Source: Microcoleus sp. FACHB-831 (GTDB lineage Bacteria > Cyanobacteriota > Cyanobacteriia > Cyanobacteriales > FACHB-T130). From it: DNA of 64,000 bases. This document shows, one piece after another, positions 57,369 to 64,000 of the stretch; positions within the stretch are counted from its first letter, which is position 1; every line of letters starts with the position of its first letter. Below the pieces are notes generated by a model. That model ran no database searches. It was given only the letters and a program-made list of their open reading frames with translations, and was not told the DNA's origin. Location: contig NZ_JACJON010000075.1 in the NCBI RefSeq assembly GCF_014695585.1, positions 1 through 64,000 on the forward strand, read 5' to 3'. The position numbers and the translations under genes are program-made.

Positions 57369-59972
57369 TTATTTGCTCGTCATTGTGTGAACGCCGTCCC
57401 AGTTATCTGCGGGTGGGTTGTGCAGATAGTTGTGCGATCGTTCTAGGTGGATTTCTACTGCTTGGTCGTTGGCTCGTAGGCGTTGAGCTTCCTCAAAGTA
57501 GACGATCGCTTTGTCAAAGTTTCTGGCTATGTAAGCTTCACGCCCATAGTGGTAAAGTTCGAGAAATTTTTCCAGTTCGGGGTCGAGGCGATCGCTAGCC
57601 TCGCCAATCAATTCGTAAATTTTGACTGCATTATTTTTCCCCTTAACCCGGATTTTATCTAACTCTCGGACAGTAATGCGCTCGCTGCAATGATTGTAGG
57701 TATACTCGCTCAAAATAATATCGCAGCCATATTCTTTAGTTACGCTTTCCAGCCGCGAACTCAGGTTAACTCCATCCCCAATCACCGTGTAATCCATTCG
57801 TTTTTGCGAACCAATATTTCCGCTTACTACCTCTCCGGAACTAATCCCAATTCCAATATGAATTTGAGGCTGGTTTTCGCAAAACCTACCCCGATTAAAC
57901 TCTTCCAGACGCCGACGCATATCTAAAGCCGACTGGATAGACATCCAAGCATGATTTTCTTTCAGTGGAAGTGGCGCACCGTAGACAGCCATTAATGCAT
58001 CGCCGATGAATTTATCCAACGTGCCTTCGTAGTTAAAGACAGCCTCGACCATTGTTTCAAAATACTGATTCAGAAGCGACACCACCTCCGAAGCACCCAG
58101 ATTTTCTGTCAGTGTCGTGTAGCCGCGAATATCGGAGAACAAAATTGTCACATCCTGGCGAGTGCTGACCATTAGGCCATCCTTGCCTGTTGCCATAACT
58201 TGTTCGGCCACTTTGGGCGACATATAGCGATATAGAGTCGCTTTAATGCGTTTTTCGTGGCTGATGTCTTCCAATACTACTAAGCCTCCCTGCGCCCCGC
58301 CTTCGGGATTGGTGAGAGGATTAACTGTGAGGTTGATGCTGCGTTCAATTTCCTGAACTTCTGAATTATGAAGGATCGATGACGCATGATGCAGGCCACC
58401 TGTATCGGTTGGTGGGTCATTCCAAGGAATGTAAATATGGGGGTTGGTCTTATCGGGAACTGCCAAGATATAAAATTCTTCGCAGCTATCATTTGAGGGA
58501 TCGCACGCACCTGACTCTTGAGCGCTAACCCCCACTATTAAGCTTTGCTCTGGCACATAATGCTTGGCTCCACACTTTAAACTATCCTTGAGGCGAAACT
58601 CTAGATTTTCAATCGGTACCACTTCCCAAACGAAGCGCCCAACGAGTTTCTGCTCCCACAGGTGCTTGTTGCATTTACCCACTGCTTCTTTAATAGGACA
58701 ACCAAGCAACTCCAACGCCGCTTCATTAATTGTCACTATTCTCCCCTGCATATCTGTTGAAATAACCGCATCAGAGAGGCTTTCTAAAATATCTTTCTGA
58801 TACTGCTTTTCTAGGAGAACGTTTTCAAATAGTTTGGCATTTTCTAGAGCAATTCCTGCCTGAATATTAAACGCCCGCATGAACTCTTCATCAGAACCTG
58901 TGAAGCTACCTTGGTGCTTGTTAATTAGCTGGGTGACGCCAATCAGTTTTTTTTCTGAGTTAAATACTGGCATGCATAAAATATTGCGCGTCAAATATCC
59001 CGTTTGCCTGTCTGTTTCAGGATTAAATCGGGGATCTTCGTAAGCATTGGCAATATTCAGCGTCTCGCCAGTCGAGGCAACATATCCAGCAATTCCTCTG
59101 TTAGCTGGAATGCGAATTGGTATAATTTGCGTGCCATCTTTGTTGGCTACTTTCGTCCACAGTTCTCCACTCTCTTTACTCAGCATAAATAACGTGCTGC
59201 GATCTGCCTGCATTAGGTGTCGAGCTTGTTCCATAACTGAGCGCAGTGTTGCTTCCAAATCCAGGCTTTGACCGAGATAAGTAGTTGCTTTGAGTAGTGC
59301 TACCGCTCCTCGCTGATTCCTTGCCGCCATGTAAAATGATTGGCAGCTTTCTAGAATAATGCCTATAGAGGAAGCAAAATCGCGAAATCGCTGCTCGTCC
59401 TCTTCATCGAAAGGTTTATCTCCGGCTTTATTCAAAAGCTGAACGACGGCGACGACCTGGTTTTTGCTGCTGTAAATTGGCATGCAAAGCAGGGTGCGGC
59501 TGCGGTAGCCAAAGCGTTCGTCAACTTCTTTGTTAAATAGCGGGTGGTTATAGGTGTCGGCAATATTGAGGCATTCTCCTGTCGTAGCGACGTGACCCGC
59601 AATGCCAACATTAATGGGAATCCGCAGTTCTCTAGGCTTGCCATTGTCGAGATGGGTTATCTTAGACCATAGCTGACCTTTCTCGGCGTCAACCAGAAAT
59701 ATGGTGGTGCGGTCGGCTTCCAGTATTTGACCGATTTTTAAGGTGAAGGCATCTAACACCTGCTCTAGCATTGTTTCTAGGGCTTCGTTGTTAATCAAGT
59801 CGATCGCCCTAATAAATTGCTGGAATTCTGCGGTGATAAAGTCCAGCAAACATATAAATTCTGGAACCGAGAGGTCTTTGACCCGGCTCGTCAGCGCACT
59901 CGTGCGATTCAATTGAGTGAGCTGAGTCAGTGTAGCCAGAACGCTACCTGTGTTGGGGAGTGTCATAATCAT
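57369..59972 (-). CDS. Tandem-GAF, PAS, class III adenylate cyclase (CyaB1/CyaB2-like)
   Basis: An 867-residue soluble cyclase. GAF-A (about 60-215) and GAF-B (about 235-385) each carry the NKFDE cyclic-nucleotide motif (LLNKAGDKPFDEEDE and LINKHQGSFTGSDEE); a PAS domain follows (about 400-540, with an inserted Cys/Pro-rich loop), then the class III catalytic domain (about 610-790) with both metal aspartates (LFSDIRGYT and KFIGDALMAVYG), the Lys of adenine selection, and the transition-state Asn/Arg in VNLSSRLE. A TPR-like helical tail ends it. The layout and length match Anabaena CyaB1/CyaB2, which are activated by cAMP binding to the GAFs. It likely makes cAMP. Confidence 0.9.
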   Translation of the reverse strand: MIMTLPNTGSVLATLTQLTQLNRTSALTSRVKDLSVPEFICLLDFITAEFQQFIRAIDLINNEALETMLEQVLDAFTLKIGQILEADRTTIFLVDAEKGQLWSKITHLDNGKPRELRIPINVGIAGHVATTGECLNIADTYNHPLFNKEVDERFGYRSRTLLCMPIYSSKNQVVAVVQLLNKAGDKPFDEEDEQRFRDFASSIGIILESCQSFYMAARNQRGAVALLKATTYLGQSLDLEATLRSVMEQARHLMQADRSTLFMLSKESGELWTKVANKDGTQIIPIRIPANRGIAGYVASTGETLNIANAYEDPRFNPETDRQTGYLTRNILCMPVFNSEKKLIGVTQLINKHQGSFTGSDEEFMRAFNIQAGIALENAKLFENVLLEKQYQKDILESLSDAVISTDMQGRIVTINEAALELLGCPIKEAVGKCNKHLWEQKLVGRFVWEVVPIENLEFRLKDSLKCGAKHYVPEQSLIVGVSAQESGACDPSNDSCEEFYILAVPDKTNPHIYIPWNDPPTDTGGLHHASSILHNSEVQEIERSINLTVNPLTNPEGGAQGGLVVLEDISHEKRIKATLYRYMSPKVAEQVMATGKDGLMVSTRQDVTILFSDIRGYTTLTENLGASEVVSLLNQYFETMVEAVFNYEGTLDKFIGDALMAVYGAPLPLKENHAWMSIQSALDMRRRLEEFNRGRFCENQPQIHIGIGISSGEVVSGNIGSQKRMDYTVIGDGVNLSSRLESVTKEYGCDIILSEYTYNHCSERITVRELDKIRVKGKNNAVKIYELIGEASDRLDPELEKFLELYHYGREAYIARNFDKAIVYFEEAQRLRANDQAVEIHLERSHNYLHNPPADNWDGVHTMTSK

Positions 59973-60625
59973 GACTCTTTCCTAAGCTAATGTGGCCCAG
60001 CCGAGCGATAAAAACATCACTAAATAACAATACACTCAAATAACTTTAGTCAAGTTTTAAGCACCCACAACCATACTTTAACTGTCAATGCTAATAATCC
60101 CCAGTATCTTTTAGATAATAGAGATCTGCCAAAAGTGTGAAATTTTAATTGCTAATTGTCGATGGCGTTGTTTATGCACGAAACCTGCGAAGCTATGAAC
60201 CCGCTAGCGCGATCGCTGTTTTAGTATGTCAATCGTAACGGAAACACTGGGTATAGAGTGTGACTGCGATCGCGTCTGCAAAATTTATCACCCCAGCAGC
60301 GATCGCTCCATCCTCTCGTCACTTATAAGTTTTATACCTATACCATAAAATCGACAATATTTCAAGATTTATTAACAAAGTTTCTCACAGTTTTTAAATC
60401 AACGCAAGGCTATTGATGTCGATAGAAATGTGGTGTTGGGCGGAAATCTGCTCCAACCCACCACGCCTAAGTAGTGGAGAAAAGATTATAATTATCTGCC
60501 CTTAATTTATTAACAACGGGGGGATAGAGACGATTAATTGCTAGGCAGTAATATATTTTACTTATCACATACACCGCCAGTTCAAAAAGTGCATCAAGCC
60601 AGGAACTTGCTAAAGAAATATCATT
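59973..60625. other. Long intergenic region
   Basis: About 650 bp with no gene seen. Contains several HIP1 copies (near 60210, 60268, 60299) and an imperfect hairpin GTGGTGTTGG / CCAACCCACCAC near 60430-60464. It includes the cyclase promoter on the minus strand. Confidence 0.45.
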
Positions 60626-60665
60626 AGGTAAAGTCTGATGTTTACCACAAATTCAGATTTTACCT
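60626..60665. repeat. Imperfect inverted repeat next to the transposase remnant
   Basis: AGGTAAAGTCTGA (60626-60638) and TCAGATTTTACCT (60653-60665) pair at 12 of 13 positions, ending one base before the transposase-like ATG. Confidence 0.5.
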
Positions 60666-60666
60666 G

Positions 60667-60897
60667 ATGAGATATACAGCTATTAGTGCATCCGACCAGG
60701 TTGAGCTTTACGAACTTAAGCAAGAGCCAAAATTAGCTATAAGAGCTATTGCCAAGCTGATGGGATCTCACCCACGTAAGTTGTCTTGTGAATTAAAGCG
60801 CAATCAATTTAAAAAAGGCAGCTGCTTACCAGATATTGCTAATCCAAGAGCTTTAGAGAGATGTTTTGAGGCTAAGACAGCGTTTACTAAAATTTGA
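60667..60897 (+). pseudogene. IS30-like transposase N-terminal remnant
   Basis: A 76-codon frame with the helix-turn-helix of IS30-family transposases: ASDQVELYELKQEP, LAIRAIAKLMGSHPRKLSCELKRN. The catalytic DDE domain is absent: the frame stops at 60897 and the following DNA encodes nothing similar. It is therefore the stump of an insertion sequence, or a solitary HTH derived from one. A second short frame after the stop (ending VDELLDIYAEVKG before TAA near 60970) is unrelated as far as I can see. Confidence 0.55.
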
Positions 60898-61036
60898 ACG
60901 GAGACTTTAACGGAGATTAAACATCATCGTGTAGATGAGCTACTTGATATTTACGCAGAAGTTAAGGGGTAATTAATAAGAGGTAATAGGTAATCGGTAA
61001 TGGGAATTTATGAGTTATGAATTATGAGGTAGGGGA

Positions 61037-61060
61037 GGCGATAAATCGCCGTCTCTACAA
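61037..61060. repeat. TTGTAGAGACG-family repeat, inverted copy
   Basis: GGCGATAAATCGCCGTCTC then TACAA, the reverse complement of the element in cheB. Confidence 0.65.
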
Positions 61061-61132
61061 GAGAGGGGGGGCTGGGCAAAACTCCGATTTTATCCCAATT
61101 CCCAAATACCCATTCCCAAATACCCATTCCCA

Positions 61133-62209
61133 ATGAAAATTGCAATTTTCGGTTCTAGCCTTGTCTCCGCTTACTGGAACGATGCGGCAACATATTATCG
61201 CGGTATCATTCGAGCATTAAGCGATCGCGGGCATCAAATTACTTTCTACGAGCCAGATGCTTACGACCGCCAAAAGCACCGCGATATCCCAGATCCCGAC
61301 TGGGCAAAAGTCATTGTTTATCCAGGTACTAGCGAAAATGGCGTTTACCTAGCGCTTGATGATGCTCGTAGGGCTGATTTAATCGTCAAGGCTAGCGGCG
61401 TCGGCGTCTTTGATGAATTGCTAGAAGCAGAGGTTTTGAAAATAAAAAGACCTCAAAACTTAGTTGCGTTCTGGGATGTAGACGCACCCGCAACTCTTGA
61501 GAGAGTACAACACAACCCAGCCGATCCATTCCGTTCCCTGATCCGGCGCTACGACCTCATTCTCACTTACGGCGGCGGCAAACCTGTCGTTAACGCTTAC
61601 AAGGCGCTGGGTGCGCGTGAGTGCGTTCCCATATACAACGCCCTCGATCCTGCCACTCACTACCCGGTTGCGCCAGATCTCCGATTTGCTGCCGATCTGG
61701 GCTTTCTGGGAAACCGTCTGCCAGACACAGAGGCGCGTGTTGAAGAATTCTTCTTGCGTACAGCATCCCAATTACCACAAAGCAAATTTTTAATGGGTGG
61801 TGACGGTTGGGACAATAAGCCAATGTCCAGCAATGTTAAATATCTGGGACACGTTTATACTGGCGACCATAACGCCTTCAACTGCACGCCCCTCGCGGTT
61901 TTAAATATCAGCCCCGCGAGTATGGCACGTTACGGCTTTTCGCCAGCGGCGCGAGTGTTTGAGGCTGCGGGTGCGGGTGCTTGTATCATTACGGATGCTT
62001 GGGAAGGAATAGAGTTATTCCTGGAGCCGGGACGGGAGATTTTGGTAGCTGAAAATGGGAAAGAGGTGGGAGAACACCTCCGCCAACTGACGCCTGAAAA
62101 AGCCCGTGCTATAGGTGACGCTGCCCTCAAGCGGGTTTTAGCTTCACATACTTACGCCCACCGCGCCGTCCAACTTGAAGCTTTACTCGCTGGAAAATTG
62201 AAGTGCTAA
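61133..62209 (+). CDS. CgeB-like glycosyltransferase
   Basis: A 358-residue GT-B-like protein: MKIAIFGSSLVSAYWNDAAT YYRGIIRAL at the start (shown in two parts), LVAFWDVDAPATLERV, RYDLILTYGGGKPVV, ISPASMARYGFSPAARVFEAAGAGACIITD and a C-terminal VLASHTYAHRAVQLE. These match the CgeB/DUF3880 group, which includes spore-coat and surface glycosyltransferases. Acceptor unknown. It is preceded by tandem repeats (CCCATTCCCAAATA, about 61100-61131) and followed by an internally deleted paralogue, so a two-gene cluster has decayed. Confidence 0.8.
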   Translation: MKIAIFGSSLVSAYWNDAATYYRGIIRALSDRGHQITFYEPDAYDRQKHRDIPDPDWAKVIVYPGTSENGVYLALDDARRADLIVKASGVGVFDELLEAEVLKIKRPQNLVAFWDVDAPATLERVQHNPADPFRSLIRRYDLILTYGGGKPVVNAYKALGARECVPIYNALDPATHYPVAPDLRFAADLGFLGNRLPDTEARVEEFFLRTASQLPQSKFLMGGDGWDNKPMSSNVKYLGHVYTGDHNAFNCTPLAVLNISPASMARYGFSPAARVFEAAGAGACIITDAWEGIELFLEPGREILVAENGKEVGEHLRQLTPEKARAIGDAALKRVLASHTYAHRAVQLEALLAGKLKC

Positions 62210-62364
62210 GCTCAATCTCTCATTTGCTCTTCCTACTTGCTCTAAACGGGGCAGTTTAAATTTTTAGGGCAAAGTGGAAGATGGCAAAATCAATTGTAGG
62301 CAATCGGTAATTTTGCTTTGTCCGATATGTTAACCACAAAACTAATTGCCAATTACCAATATTG

Positions 62365-62775
62365 ATGAAACTTGTCATCTTGGGATTAGCAATCACTTCC
62401 TCTTGGGGAAATGAACGCGCTACCAGCTACAGGGGGTTGGTGCGCGAATTGGTGACTCTTGGGCATGATGTTCTGTTTGTTGAGCGAGATGTGCTTTGGT
62501 ACGCGGCAAATCGCGACTTACCCAGTCGTCCTTACGGTCGTACTAAGCTTTATTTAAGTCTTAATCAGCTAAAAGACAGGTTTGCTTCTGATATCGGTGA
62601 TGCCGATTTTGTGAGGGGTGGATCTTATGTGCCCAGCGGCGTGGCGTTGGGTGAGTGGGCGATCGCAGCTTTTCCTCGTGCCCGCGTGTTGGCAGAACAT
62701 ACAGCTTCCCACCGCGCCGCACAATTGGAAGACTACGTGTTTGAAGTACTAAAGTGGCGATCGCAGCAATCTTAG
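62365..62775 (+). pseudogene. Internally deleted CgeB-like glycosyltransferase
   Basis: A 136-codon frame. Residues 1-105 match the N-terminal part of the preceding gene's family (ERATSYRGLVRELVTLGHDV, GGSYVPSGVALGEW); residues about 110-130 (RVLAEHTASHRAAQLEDYV) match the extreme C-terminus (RVLASHTYAHRAVQLEALL in the neighbour). Roughly 240 residues of the middle, including the sugar-binding part, are missing without loss of frame. A HIP1 octamer sits at the apparent junction (62659-62666). Unlikely to be an active enzyme. Confidence 0.75.
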
Positions 62776-63143
62776 ATTTTAGAGATTAAATTTTAGTTTT
62801 TTCTCAATAAAAAATCCCTCTGTCGTATCATTATTGCTAAATGATAAATCTGGAAAGATCAGTGTTTTTACATAGGTGAAAACATTCATCGATCTATCTT
62901 TAGGGCTACTAAAGTAGCTTCATGTTTGTTTAAGGTTGAATAGGCCTAACTAACGCATCTACATTTCAATATTTAGTTGGTCAAATAACCTTGGGGCTTG
63001 GCAAGACTGCCTAATGCCGGATAGCTACAAATAACACGTAAAAATCCTTACGCAATAAGGAGTATCAAATTTGAGACATAATATAGTAATAATACTAGCC
63101 TGATTGTTCGAGCTGTTTAACCTTATCTTCATAATTCAGTTTC
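62776..63143. other. Intergenic region upstream of the LOV sensor gene
   Basis: About 370 bp of AT-rich DNA, no gene seen. Contains TAGTA-ATAA-TACTA near 63084-63097. Presumed promoter region. Confidence 0.45.
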
Positions 63144-64000
63144 ATGGCAAACCAGCAAGCCAATTGTGGTGCGATCCAAAACCTCTCCCCAGAGTGGATG
63201 TATGACGGCGCTCTGGCAGCAACATGCTGCGGAGTTGTCATCGCCGATGCAAGCCAGCGGGGATATCCGATTATCTATTGCAATCCGGCTTTCGAGACGA
63301 TAACTGGCTATTCACAAAATGAGGTTATAGGGCGCAGTTGCCGATTTTTACAGGGCGCAGACACCGATAAAAATGCTTTGGAAAAGCTGCGTCAGGCGCT
63401 GGGTGAAAAGCGAGAATGTCAGGTAGTTATAAAGAATTACCGGAAAAATGGGGCTGTTTTCTGGAATGAGTTAACAATTTCTCCGCTGCGCGACACAACT
63501 GGTACGGTGACGCACTTTATCGGAGTCCAGAAGGATATCACCGAGCAGAAGGAGGCTCAAGAAGCACTGCGAGAAAGCGAGACGCGGCTGAGGCTGGCAC
63601 TAAACGCGGCGAATATGGGCGTTTGGGACTGGGATGTGCAAACTGGCAAGCTAAATTGGTCTGAGGAAGTCGAATCGCTCTTTGGTCTGGCGGCGGGTTC
63701 GTTTGAGGGCACATATGAGGCTTATCTCCAGCGCATTCCTTCTTCAGATTGCTACCGCGTGACTCAGGAAATAGTCTCTGTCATGCAGGCAAAAAACGAT
63801 TATCGTTTAGAACATCCTATTTTGCGTCCCGATGGGACGATTCGGTGGGTGCAAAGCAGGGGTGCGGTTTTGCGAGACGAAACCGGGAAAGCGATCAGGA
63901 TGACCGGGACAGTCATGGACATTACCGATCGCAAAGCGGCTGAGGAGGAGTTGCGACAGCAAGCGGAAAGAGAGCAGTTGACGGGAGCGATCGCCCAACG
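63144..64000 (+). CDS. LOV-PAS sensor protein (partial, cut by the window end)
   Basis: An open frame from ATG 63144 to the end of the window, 285 codons without a stop. Residues about 25-140 are a LOV-type PAS domain: CNPAFETITGYSQNEVIG, then GRSCRFLQG with the flavin-adduct Cys66, YRKNGAVFWNEL and FIGVQKDITEQKE, which carry the Asn and Gln that hold FMN. This pattern indicates a blue-light receptor. A second PAS (about 150-265; MGVWDWDVQTGKLNWSEEV) follows, and then a coiled coil begins. The output domain (kinase, GGDEF or other) lies beyond the edge. Confidence 0.85.
   Translation, partial: MANQQANCGAIQNLSPEWMYDGALAATCCGVVIADASQRGYPIIYCNPAFETITGYSQNEVIGRSCRFLQGADTDKNALEKLRQALGEKRECQVVIKNYRKNGAVFWNELTISPLRDTTGTVTHFIGVQKDITEQKEAQEALRESETRLRLALNAANMGVWDWDVQTGKLNWSEEVESLFGLAAGSFEGTYEAYLQRIPSSDCYRVTQEIVSVMQAKNDYRLEHPILRPDGTIRWVQSRGAVLRDETGKAIRMTGTVMDITDRKAAEEELRQQAEREQLTGAIAQ

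Overview
The window is chromosomal DNA from a cyanobacterium. The evidence is a geranylgeranyl reductase for chlorophyll (chlP), a phycocyanin lyase (cpcT), the clock-output regulator rpaA, both sulfolipid genes (sqdB, sqdX), ADP-glucose pyrophosphorylase, an lpx/Omp85 outer-membrane cluster, and many copies of the HIP1 octamer GCGATCGC (for example 132-139, 62659-62666). Abundant short tandem repeats and large multi-PAS and hybrid sensor proteins suggest a large-genome, possibly filamentous lineage; genus cannot be fixed from this alone.

Layout. 0.5-6.1 kb: redoxin, DnaJ-like chaperone, P-loop kinase, glgC, and a divergent cheB-like methylesterase. 6.4-10.3 kb: a four-gene minus-strand iron cluster (multicopper oxidase, helix-hairpin-helix lipoprotein, bacterioferritin, FTR1 permease) behind a good Fur-box match. 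10.6-17.5 kb: a 2309-residue soluble hybrid kinase built from about fourteen HAMP pairs, ten encoded by exact 276-bp tandem units. 18.7-19.1 kb: a tRNA-Asn gene split by a 300-nt group I intron. 19.2-24.5 kb: PLP enzyme, beta-helix surface protein, membrane glycosyltransferase. 24.6-28.6 kb: rpaA, chlP, a YidD-like protein with a Cys-rich tail, cysA. 28.7-37.6 kb: XRE regulator and divergent unknown gene, an ABC peptide-type binding protein and permease, a decayed Uma2-like gene, small secreted proteins, a TPR protein and a phytase-like esterase. 37.7-42.8 kb: PAS5-GGDEF-EAL protein and an ADP-ribosylglycohydrolase. 42.9-47.0 kb: cpcT, sqdB, two small genes, sqdX. 47.2-56.7 kb: glycosyltransferase, then the minus-strand run purC-bamA-lpxC-fabZ-lpxA-lpxB. 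57-64 kb: a tandem-GAF adenylate cyclase, an IS30-like remnant, an intact CgeB-like glycosyltransferase beside an internally deleted paralogue, and the start of a LOV-domain sensor protein cut by the window edge.

The genes are mostly housekeeping and photosynthesis genes interleaved with signalling genes. The most unusual items are the intron in tRNA-Asn, the iron cluster with its unfamiliar HHH lipoprotein, the extreme HAMP array, and a recurrent pattern in which intergenic palindromic repeats have entered genes and are translated in frame (cheB linker, LpxB N-terminus, a glycosyltransferase loop, a diguanylate cyclase N-terminus).
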